A DNA stretch of 64,000 nucleotides. Source: Thermomonas fusca DSM 15424. GTDB taxonomy: Bacteria; Pseudomonadota; Gammaproteobacteria; Xanthomonadales; Xanthomonadaceae. Below the pieces are notes generated by a model. The model saw only the letters and a list, made by a program, of their open reading frames with translations, searched no databases and was not told the origin of the DNA. How positions within the stretch are numbered: position 1 is the stretch's first letter; every line of letters begins with the position of its first letter. A program made the translations under genes and the position numbers. Location: contig NZ_AUIV01000024.1 of the NCBI RefSeq assembly GCF_000423885.1, positions 1-64,000 on the forward strand, in the 5' to 3' direction. Positions 51,507-59,069 of this stretch are shown in pieces.

Positions 51507-53077
51507 GCTCTGGCCTCCACTTCCTGCGGATAGCCGCATCGGGCCAGCTCGTCCAGCATCGGCGCCAGCCTTTGAGCGTACCGGCGCCAGGCACCGACAT
51601 GGCGCGTACTCACGGACTCACGCACTTGAACGGCACTGGCGGTGGGGACGCTTTCCCGGGCAGCAGACATCGACCGATCCGGCAGGTCGAGCAGGAGCTT
51701 GAGCCCTGCAATGGCTGCCTCCGGCTGTCGCGCAAATGCCTCGTATTCCACGAATGCCACGCGCGGGTTGGCAACCTCCCTTACCTGCTGCAAGAACCTG
51801 TCGTAGCGGGCGTACTGCCGCGCCACTTCTTCCTGCGCATAGCTATAGGGGTAGGACGCGGCAAACCATTCCTTCAGATTGGAGAAGCAGGCGTCGGCGG
51901 GCGCACGCCGCACGCAGACAATTCTGGCGTCCGGCAACGAGGCAAGGATGTGGCCGATGGCCAGATAGTTCTCCGGCCATTTGTCGGCATAGAACGCCTG
52001 TCCGTGCGCACGCCAACGGGTGTGCTCCAGATAGCGTTCGCCCAGGAGTCCTGCAGGCAGCGCTGCCATCGCCTGCAGCAATCCCGCATCGACGTTGAAC
52101 GAGCCCGCACGCTGGGTCACCCAGCGCATCTGTGTCGCAAGATCGCGGAGCTCGCCTGCGCTGGCCACGTCGGTTTGCGCACAAAGTGCCCGCTCGATCA
52201 CCGTGGTGCCGCTCCGCGGCAGTCCGACGATGAACACCGGCATGGGACCCGCCGGCTCTAGCCGAGTTTCTTCCCGCGGATGCTTCAATGCCTGCGCAGC
52301 AGCCTCGAACAATGCGTCCTGTGCCGCCTCGTCGTAGCGCAGCTGCGCTCGACGTAACCGCATCGCGGTGTCCAGCGCTTCCCACGCCTGCGCCGGCTCG
52401 CCATCACGATCCAATTCGTGGAACAGGCTGTACCACAGCAGCGCCGCCTCCGCTCCCTGCCCTGCTGCACCTGCGACCAGCCGCTTGAGCCGATTGATCC
52501 GGGCACCGCGGCCATCCTCGACACCCAGCTTGGCCAGCGCCCAATGCGCCGGTGCCAGCTCCGGGTTACCGCGCACGCTTGCCTCCAGCGCCCGCTCCGC
52601 CGCTTCAAGATCGCCGGCATACATCTGGTTCAGGCCCAGCAGGTACTGCATCGCCGGGGCACCCGCCATGCCCGCCGCCATCGCACGCTGCAACAGGGGC
52701 AACGCCGCATCGGGAAGCATGTGGTCGGACAGCATCTTGCCGACTTCTGCCAGCGCTCCCGGCGTGGGCTGCGCCGCAGGCAATGCATTTGCGCAGGCCA
52801 GCGCAGCGTGGGTTTCCCCCAACCGCAGCAGCAGTTTGCAAAGCATTTCCAGCAGCGTCGAGTCCGCCTGTGCCTTGCGGAAGGCTTCCAGGGCATGCGC
52901 AACCGCGCCCCGCACATTGCCGGCGCGCTGGTCGGCAACGGCCAAGCGTAGGTGTGCATAGGGCGCGATCGCAGGATCGCCAACCAGTTCCGCATAGAGC
53001 GCGCGCGCCTGCGCATCTTCGCCCCCTGCACTCAGCTGCTCAGCCTCTTGCCACTTGCGGCTTGCATCCACATCCAT
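51503..53077 (-). CDS. TPR-containing sulfotransferase (copy A)
   Basis: A 524-aa paralogue of the next gene with the same layout: TPR-like helices (VADQRAGNVRGAVAHALEAF, LLGLNQMYAGDLEAAERALE) then a sulfotransferase domain with FIVGLPRSGTTVIERAL and RIVCVRRAPADACFSNLKEWF. ATG 53077 has AGGAG upstream. The pair lies between two TonB-dependent receptor genes, all on the same strand, which suggests a shared substrate or envelope target; the acceptor is unknown. Confidence 0.88.
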   Translation of the reverse strand: MDVDASRKWQEAEQLSAGGEDAQARALYAELVGDPAIAPYAHLRLAVADQRAGNVRGAVAHALEAFRKAQADSTLLEMLCKLLLRLGETHAALACANALPAAQPTPGALAEVGKMLSDHMLPDAALPLLQRAMAAGMAGAPAMQYLLGLNQMYAGDLEAAERALEASVRGNPELAPAHWALAKLGVEDGRGARINRLKRLVAGAAGQGAEAALLWYSLFHELDRDGEPAQAWEALDTAMRLRRAQLRYDEAAQDALFEAAAQALKHPREETRLEPAGPMPVFIVGLPRSGTTVIERALCAQTDVASAGELRDLATQMRWVTQRAGSFNVDAGLLQAMAALPAGLLGERYLEHTRWRAHGQAFYADKWPENYLAIGHILASLPDARIVCVRRAPADACFSNLKEWFAASYPYSYAQEEVARQYARYDRFLQQVREVANPRVAFVEYEAFARQPEAAIAGLKLLLDLPDRSMSAARESVPTASAVQVRESVSTRHVGAWRRYAQRLAPMLDELARCGYPQEVEARA

Positions 53078-53109
53078 CGTGCCACTCCTTTCCCGCACCA
53101 TGCCGTCGG

Positions 53110-53138
53110 ACTGTAATCGCGCACGGCACGATCAACAA
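53110..53138 (-). promoter_or_regulatory. Promoter of the sulfotransferase pair
   Basis: Minus strand TTGTTG (53133-53138) and TACAGT (53110-53115) with a 17-bp spacer, 33 bp before the start codon of copy A. Its -35 overlaps the T-run of the preceding receptor terminator. Confidence 0.5.
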
Positions 53139-53167
53139 AAAAGGACGGCCGCACTAGGCGGCCGTCC
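53137..53167 (-). terminator. Rho-independent terminator of TonB receptor copy 2
   Basis: GGACGGCCGC and GCGGCCGTCC form a 10-bp stem around 5 nt, followed on the minus strand by TTTTTT (53137-53142). It separates the receptor transcript from the sulfotransferase operon. Confidence 0.9.
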
Positions 53168-53189
53168 GAATTAACACAGTGGATCAGTA

Positions 53190-56100
53190 TCAGAAGTCGT
53201 ACTGGACCATGAAGCGGACCGAGCGCGGCGTCTGGTAGCCGTTGGCGGCCTTCCAGAGGTTCGGCTGCCAGTTACCGGAGCCATCCTCGCCCTGTTCGAT
53301 CACGTTGACCGCGTCCTGACTGTTGAGGACGTTGAACACGTCAACCTTGAAGGTCAGGTGCTTGTCGGCAAACGCCGGGGTCCAGGCCACGTTCAGATCC
53401 AGCTTCCGGGTCCAAGGCAGGCGACCCGAGGTACCACGCGGGGTCAGTTCACCCTGGCAGTAGAAGTAGCCGTTGGCATACCCCGAGTTGATCGGGTGGA
53501 AGCCGAAGCAGTTGATCGGACGACCGGACTGGACGATCAGGTTGCCGCCGACGGTCACGGTATCCGTGATGTCGTAGCTGCCGAACAGCTTGAAGCTGTG
53601 GCGACGGTCGTTCGGCAGGTAGCCGTAGGAACCTTCGGTCAGCTCCGGATAGTCGAAGTCCTGGGTGGTGCCGGTATCGTCCTGGCCGATATCCGACTTC
53701 ACGCCGCCTTCGGTGTTGCCGATGCTCTTGGCGAAGGTGTACGAACCCTGCAGGAACGCGCGGTCCCAGCTGCCTTCGAAGAAGACTTCAAACGCGGTGT
53801 ACTTGCGCTTGGCCTTCGGACCCAGCTGGTCGGCGGTCAGCTTGACCTCTTCCAGCGTGCCGTCGCCGTTGATGTCCATCTTGAAGGTGGCATCGCTACC
53901 CGGGTTGTACAGGTGGCAGAAGGCGAAACCGGGGTTGTACACCGCGATATCACTGTTCTGGTCCTTGTCCCCAACTTCCTGGAAGCCGCCGCTGCCGTTG
54001 TCGGTGAAGCCATTCGCCAGCGCCCACTCGATGATCGGCCGGTAGTCGCACTGGTCGTCGATCGCGGCCTTCAGGTCGCGACGGATCAGGCGCGCACCCA
54101 GCGACAGGTTGTCGGTCAGTTCCTTCTGGAAGCCCAGGATGAACTCGTCCTGGTACATCGGCTTCAGGCCCTGGTCCGCGATGGTCTGCGGATTCTTGCC
54201 CACGCCGAACTCGTTGTTGAGGTAGCGGATCGGACGACCATTGGCCGGATTGTTGATCAGGGTCAGGCCGGTGGGCGCACCAGTGGCCGCATCAACGCCG
54301 GTGTAGGTGTAGAACTGCTCGCTGTAGAGCGACTTCGATGCACCGCGCACCGCCACGGTGGCGGTCAGCGGCAGCGCATAGCGGCCGGCGTTACCGTAGA
54401 CCTTGAAGCTGGAGTCGCCGTTCACGTCCCAAGAGAAGCCCAGGCGCGGAGCGAACTGGTTCTTGATCTTTGCGAAGGTCTCGCCGTCACCGTTCTGATT
54501 GTCAAACGTGTCCCAACGCGCGCCGAGGTAGGCAATGAAGTTGGGGGTGATGCTCCAGCTGTCTTCCAGGTAGAACGCGGTTTGGTCCACGGCCACGGTG
54601 GAGCCGGACTGGAACACGCGCTTGCGCACGACTTCGTTCTCACCGGTAAAACCAGTGCGGGTATAGCGACCATAGCGCCACACCACGCCGCCGGAGTAGG
54701 ACTCACCGGCCACCGACTCGAAGTTGTCGATGTCCACGCCGCCGCGCAGCAGGTGGTTGCCCAGCTGCCATTCGGCGTCGATGCGGAACTGGTCGCGGGT
54801 GTCCTTGGCGTCCGGACGACCCAGGAAGTTGTCCAGCGCGCAACCGGCGCGGCGAGGCGTCTGACCATTCACAGCCGACGGACGCGAATCCACAATGACC
54901 GGGCAACCGTTAGCCGGCACGCCGACATTGCCGGTGTAGCTGTTCACCGTGCCGTTGGCGGTGACCGAATAGTTGCTGCGCGAGGACTCGCTGGTACCAG
55001 CCAGCACGGTCAGGGTGAGGCTGTCGCTCAGGTAGCCGGTGTACTTGGCGATATAGGTTTCGCCGCCGCGCTCGTCGAACGCCGTGCCCTGGTACTGGTT
55101 GAGCTGCGGGTTGATCGGCTTCAGCGGATCGGAGTACGAGGTCGAGTAGTAGTCGGTTTCGTACTTGCGCTTGTCGGAGATGCCGGTGAACTCAAGGATA
55201 TTGTTATCGTTGATGTTCCAGTCCATCTTCAACAGCCACTTCGGCTGCTTGTTGGTGCCGACGGTGCTGAAGCCGCGCGACGAGGACATCGCCTTGCCTT
55301 CGCCGATGTCGGTGTACTGCACCAGACCGTAGGCGAACAGGCGGTCCTGCACCAGCGCGCCGCTGGCCCAGGCCGACGCGGTCATCTCGGTGCCGACGGT
55401 GTTGTTGCTGCGATCAGCCGACAGCGTGCCGTCGTTGAGGTAGTAGCTGTCCGGGGTTTCGTTCAGGCTGCTCGGCGACCAGAACACATTGGCGCCGGCC
55501 TTGAAATCATTGGAGCCGCGCTTGGAGATCTGGTTGACCACGCCGCCGGTGGAGCGACCGAACTCGGCGCCGTAGCCGCCGGTCTTGGTCTGCTGCTCGG
55601 CGATCGCCTCGAACGGGATCTGCGCGAAGTTCAGGTTGTTGAAGCTGTTGGTGATGTTGAAGCCGTTGAAGAAGTACTGGTTCTCCGCCACCGAGGAACC
55701 ACCGAACGACGCCAGGTTGCCGAAGGCGCTGTCGCCGCGCACGGTACCCGGGGCCAGCAGGGCCACCGAGGTGGTGTCGCGCGACACCGGGATCTTGGCG
55801 ATCTGCTCGGCGGTCAGGATGGTGGTGGACTCGACCGACGATACGTCGATCGGGTTGATCGCACCGGAACCGACAACGGTCACGGCGTCCAGGGTGGTCG
55901 CATCAGCCGAGACGAAATCGACGTTGGCGGCACCGCCCACGTTGACGTTCACGGTGCGCGGCGAACCGCCGTTGCGGCTGACCTGGTACTGGCCGGTCGG
56001 CAGCTGCGAGAAGCGATAGGAGCCGGTCGCATCCACGGTGATGGTGCGGCTGAAGCCGGTCGACTGGTTGGTGACGGTAACGGTGTCGCCAGCAACCGCA

Positions 56101-56219
56101 CGGCCGACGACCGCACCAGCGGTATTGGTCTGCGCCTGCACGCCGCCGACGAAACACAGACCCAGAGCGACGGTCAACGCGCTCTGCTTCAGGCCTTTCG
56201 CGAGGTAGTTAGAAGCCAT
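53190..56219 (-). CDS. Oar-like TonB-dependent outer-membrane receptor (copy 2)
   Basis: A 1009-aa paralogue of the receptor at 45,281, with the same N terminus (MASNYLAKGLKQSALTVALGLCF), carboxypeptidase-regulatory-like domain (VTVTNQSTGFSRTITVDATGSY), plug (VSRDTTSVALLAPGT ... GGYGAEFGRSTGGVVNQISKRG) and barrel ending VRFMVQYDF. Both copies share the DVNGDS-F-KV, PMYQDEFILG/PHYQDEFILG and VQSGRP blocks, which points to duplication followed by divergence of the loops. Own promoter and terminator; substrate unknown. Confidence 0.93.
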   Translation of the reverse strand: MASNYLAKGLKQSALTVALGLCFVGGVQAQTNTAGAVVGRAVAGDTVTVTNQSTGFSRTITVDATGSYRFSQLPTGQYQVSRNGGSPRTVNVNVGGAANVDFVSADATTLDAVTVVGSGAINPIDVSSVESTTILTAEQIAKIPVSRDTTSVALLAPGTVRGDSAFGNLASFGGSSVAENQYFFNGFNITNSFNNLNFAQIPFEAIAEQQTKTGGYGAEFGRSTGGVVNQISKRGSNDFKAGANVFWSPSSLNETPDSYYLNDGTLSADRSNNTVGTEMTASAWASGALVQDRLFAYGLVQYTDIGEGKAMSSSRGFSTVGTNKQPKWLLKMDWNINDNNILEFTGISDKRKYETDYYSTSYSDPLKPINPQLNQYQGTAFDERGGETYIAKYTGYLSDSLTLTVLAGTSESSRSNYSVTANGTVNSYTGNVGVPANGCPVIVDSRPSAVNGQTPRRAGCALDNFLGRPDAKDTRDQFRIDAEWQLGNHLLRGGVDIDNFESVAGESYSGGVVWRYGRYTRTGFTGENEVVRKRVFQSGSTVAVDQTAFYLEDSWSITPNFIAYLGARWDTFDNQNGDGETFAKIKNQFAPRLGFSWDVNGDSSFKVYGNAGRYALPLTATVAVRGASKSLYSEQFYTYTGVDAATGAPTGLTLINNPANGRPIRYLNNEFGVGKNPQTIADQGLKPMYQDEFILGFQKELTDNLSLGARLIRRDLKAAIDDQCDYRPIIEWALANGFTDNGSGGFQEVGDKDQNSDIAVYNPGFAFCHLYNPGSDATFKMDINGDGTLEEVKLTADQLGPKAKRKYTAFEVFFEGSWDRAFLQGSYTFAKSIGNTEGGVKSDIGQDDTGTTQDFDYPELTEGSYGYLPNDRRHSFKLFGSYDITDTVTVGGNLIVQSGRPINCFGFHPINSGYANGYFYCQGELTPRGTSGRLPWTRKLDLNVAWTPAFADKHLTFKVDVFNVLNSQDAVNVIEQGEDGSGNWQPNLWKAANGYQTPRSVRFMVQYDF

Positions 56220-56294
56220 TTTGTTGTAACCCCCATAGGGACGAAGTGACAAAGGAAATCAAGTACGCCCGACCTCAGACGGCCTGACTTCCCG

Positions 56295-56324
56295 ACTATA
56301 GAGCAGTCAACATTTATTTAACAA
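56295..56324 (-). promoter_or_regulatory. Promoter of TonB receptor copy 2
   Basis: Minus strand TTGTTA (56319-56324), 18-bp AT-rich spacer, TATAGT (56295-56300), followed by CGGGAAGTCAGGC, the same design as in front of copy 1. Leader of about 70 nt to the ATG. Confidence 0.6.
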
Positions 56325-56420
56325 CCCCCTCAGACCGCATTCATCTTGTGGGACACGCATTCAGTTTCGTGGGCAACGGTCACCGTCTCGACATGTTTGC
56401 GCAGGCGGCGCAGACGCCTG

Positions 56421-56452
56421 AAAAGCGAAGCCCCGCACGAGGCGGGGCTTCG
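56421..56452 (-). terminator. Rho-independent terminator of pckG
   Basis: CGAAGCCCCGC and GCGGGGCTTCG form an 11-bp stem around 5 nt, followed on the minus strand by CTTTT. Located 24 bp after the pckG stop. Confidence 0.8.
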
Positions 56453-56475
56453 GATGCAGCCGTGTAGCTACCGGC

Positions 56476-58227
56476 TCAAGCCAGCGTGTCGGCAATGCGC
56501 TGCTGCTCGTCCAGCAGCGCCTGCGGCAGGCGTGGGCCGTACTCGGCGAGGTACTCGCCGAGGCTGGCGAACTCGGCCTGCCAGCCGGCGCGGTCGAGGC
56601 CGAACAGCTTGTCACGGGCCTCCTCTGACAGGGTGACGCCATCGAGGTTGAGATCGCCTGCCGCCGGCAGGTGGCCGATGGGGGTTTCAGTGGCGGCCAC
56701 GCTGCCTTCGACCCGGCGGATCATCCACTCCAGCACGCGCAGGTTGTCGCCGAAGCCGGGCCACAGGAACTTGCCGTCGTCACCCTTGCGGAACCAGTTG
56801 ACGTGGAAGACCTTGGGCAGGTTCGCGCCGGGCTTGTCGAACGACAGCCAGTGGGCGAAATAGTCGGCGAAGTTGTAGCCGCAGAACGGCTTCATCGCCA
56901 TCGGATCGCGGCGCATCACGCCCACCGCGCCGGTGGCGGCGGCGGTGGTTTCGGAGCCCATCGCGGCGCCGACCAGCACGCCGTGGGTCCAGTCGCGGGC
57001 TTCGAACACCAGCGGTACCAGCGAAGCGCGGCGACCGCCGAAGACGATGGCGCTGATCGGCACGCCCTGCGGGTCTTCGGCCATCGACGAATAGGAGGGG
57101 CACTGCTTCGCACTGACGGTGAAGCGAGAATTGGGATGCGCGGCCGGGCGCACGCTGGCGTCGTAGGCATGGCCCTGCCAATCGGTCACCGGGACCTGGC
57201 CGTTGTCGATGCCTTCCCACCACGGCTGGTTGTCGGCGGTGACGCCGACATTGGTGAAGATGGTGTTGGTCTGGATCGAGGCCAGCGCGTTCGGGTTGGA
57301 CTTGTTCGAGGTGCCGGGGGCGACGCCGAAGAAGCCAGCTTCCGGGTTGATCGCGTACAGGCGGCCATCGGGGCCCGGACGCATCCAGCAGATGTCGTCG
57401 CCGATGGTCCAGATCTTCCAGCCATCGCGGCGATAGCCTTCCGGCGGGATCAGCATGGCGAGGTTGGTCTTGCCGCAGGCCGAGGGGAACGCGGCGGCGA
57501 TGTAATGGGTCTGCCCCTGCGGGTTCTCCACGCCGAGGATCAGCATGTGCTCGGCCAGCCAGCCCTCGCTGCGCGCCTGGTGGCTGGCGATGCGCAGCGC
57601 GTGGCACTTCTTGCCCAGCAGCGCGTTGCCGCCGTAGCCGGAGCCGTACGACTTGATCGTCAGCTCCTCGGGGAAATGCATGATGTAGCGGCGGTTGGGA
57701 TCGAGCTCGCCGACCGAGTGCAGCCCCTTCACGAACGTGCCGTCGCGCTCGATGCGGGCCAGCGCGGCGGCACCCATGCGGGTCATGATCCGCATGTTGG
57801 CGACCACGTAGGGCGAGTCGGTGATTTCCACGCCGCAGCGCGACAGCGGTGAATCAATGGGTCCCATGCAATACGGGATCACGTACATCGTGCGGCCCTG
57901 CATGCAGCCGTCGAACAGGGCGTCGATCTCGGCGTGGGCTTCGTCCGGCGCCATCCAGTGGTTGTTCGGGCCGGCATCCTCGTGATGGGTGGTGCAGACG
58001 TAGGTCAGGTGCTCGACGCGGGCAACGTCGTCCGGGTGCGAGCGGTGCAGGTAGCTGCCGGGATGGGTGTCGTCGTTGAGCCGGTGCAGGGTGCCGTCGG
58101 CCAGCATCTTGTCGATCAGCGCCGCGTTCTCGGTGTCGCTGCCGTCGCACCACTGGATGGCATCAGGCCGGGTCAGGCGCGCCACCTCGGCAACCCATTG
58201 GTTCAATCGGTCAAGTTTGCTGGTCAT
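56476..58227 (-). CDS. pckG: Phosphoenolpyruvate carboxykinase (GTP)
   Basis: Gluconeogenic enzyme: oxaloacetate + GTP to PEP + GDP + CO2. The 583-aa protein has the GTP-type signatures: the hyper-reactive cysteine P-loop FPSACGKTNLAML, metal site region TIGDDICWM, the substrate loop CMGPIDSPLSRCGVEITDSPYVV and GAAMGSETTAA, FCGYNFADYFAHW near the GTP site. ATG 58227 gives the family N terminus (MTSKLDRLNQWV). Confidence 0.96.
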   Translation of the reverse strand: MTSKLDRLNQWVAEVARLTRPDAIQWCDGSDTENAALIDKMLADGTLHRLNDDTHPGSYLHRSHPDDVARVEHLTYVCTTHHEDAGPNNHWMAPDEAHAEIDALFDGCMQGRTMYVIPYCMGPIDSPLSRCGVEITDSPYVVANMRIMTRMGAAALARIERDGTFVKGLHSVGELDPNRRYIMHFPEELTIKSYGSGYGGNALLGKKCHALRIASHQARSEGWLAEHMLILGVENPQGQTHYIAAAFPSACGKTNLAMLIPPEGYRRDGWKIWTIGDDICWMRPGPDGRLYAINPEAGFFGVAPGTSNKSNPNALASIQTNTIFTNVGVTADNQPWWEGIDNGQVPVTDWQGHAYDASVRPAAHPNSRFTVSAKQCPSYSSMAEDPQGVPISAIVFGGRRASLVPLVFEARDWTHGVLVGAAMGSETTAAATGAVGVMRRDPMAMKPFCGYNFADYFAHWLSFDKPGANLPKVFHVNWFRKGDDGKFLWPGFGDNLRVLEWMIRRVEGSVAATETPIGHLPAAGDLNLDGVTLSEEARDKLFGLDRAGWQAEFASLGEYLAEYGPRLPQALLDEQQRIADTLA

Positions 58228-58316
58228 GAATCGGGAGTCCTTCGCCTGTCGCGGGCAGTCATTGAAATCGTTTGCAGAAAGCGCCGTGCCGCGCCCGTCG
58301 CGCCGCACGGCGGCGA

Positions 58317-58898
58317 TCACTTCTTATGTGGTGGCACCAGGGTCGCCATCATGTGGTCGACGTAGCCTTCGAAGCCTTCGATGGGCTGGCGGGCCTGGAA
58401 CTTGGGCAGTTCCAGCTGCAGCACGCCGACGTACATCGCGTAGGTCATGCGCGCGCGGTTGAGCGCATCCTTCTGGCTCAAGCCGGCCTGGCGGAACGAG
58501 GTGAACAGGAAACCGATGCGGCGCTCCAGCACGTGCCCCAGCACCACGTCCACCGCCTGGTTGCCGGCCGCCTTGAGCAGCTCGGAATAGATGATGTGGG
58601 TCTTGTTGTGGTGGGCGATGAGGCGGAACAGCGTGCGAAGACGCTCGGTGGCATCGCCGATCGCCTCCAGCGCGCCGTAGGCAGCCTGTTCGTCGTGCTC
58701 CCAGCGTTCCAGCGCGGCCTGCAGCAGCGCATCGCGGGAAGGGAAATGCCAGTAGAAGCTGCCCTTGGTGACGCCCAGCCGGCGCGCCAGCGGTTCCACC
58801 GCCACCGATGCCACGCCCTGCTCGGCGATCTGGTCAAGTGCCTCGCGGGCCCAGTCGTCGGCGCTCAGGCGCCCGCTGCGTGGTGCGGTTGCTGTCAT
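58317..58898 (-). CDS. TetR-family regulator, probably of fatty-acid degradation
   Basis: A 193-aa repressor: N-terminal helix-turn-helix (IAEQGVASVAVEPLARRLGVTKGSFYWHFPSRDALLQAAL) and a helical ligand-binding domain. It is divergent from a large acyl-CoA dehydrogenase with two CCATAC-type elements in the 171-bp gap, so it most likely represses that gene and itself until an acyl-CoA or fatty acid binds; the ligand is inferred. Confidence 0.9.
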   Translation of the reverse strand: MTATAPRSGRLSADDWAREALDQIAEQGVASVAVEPLARRLGVTKGSFYWHFPSRDALLQAALERWEHDEQAAYGALEAIGDATERLRTLFRLIAHHNKTHIIYSELLKAAGNQAVDVVLGHVLERRIGFLFTSFRQAGLSQKDALNRARMTYAMYVGVLQLELPKFQARQPIEGFEGYVDHMMATLVPPHKK

Positions 58899-58911
58899 CG
58901 CGAAGTTCGTT

Positions 58912-59003
58912 CCATACGGTATCGACGGGAAGCAGTATGCTGAGTTTTCACTCGGTTTTGCGCGTTGACAGTCTCGCCGCAACAGCCATACTAGGCCGTA
59001 TGG
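58912..59003 (+). promoter_or_regulatory. Acyl-CoA dehydrogenase promoter with overlapping TetR-type operators
   Basis: TTGACA (58965-58970), 17-bp spacer and ATACTA (58988-58993) form the rightward promoter. The inverted repeat CCATAC-N6-GTATGG (58986-59003) covers the -10. A related element CCATACGGTAT lies at 58912-58922 next to the TetR start. Two copies of the half-site in the divergent gap suggest operators for the TetR protein. Confidence 0.6.
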
Positions 59004-59069
59004 TAGGCACGCCGCGCCATGCGCGCAATGCCCGCCGCCCAAGACCGCCGTGCCATCGGGAGCGCCACA

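Noticed and set aside
45222..53167. Repeated GC-rich hairpins as CRISPR or satellite repeats
   Set aside because: They are two separate, unlike rho-independent terminators, each just after a receptor stop codon.
53358..56249. Nearly 1,000-codon open frame antisense to TonB receptor copy 2
   Set aside because: Same artefact of codon bias; the receptor on the minus strand has unmistakable motifs and its own promoter and terminator.
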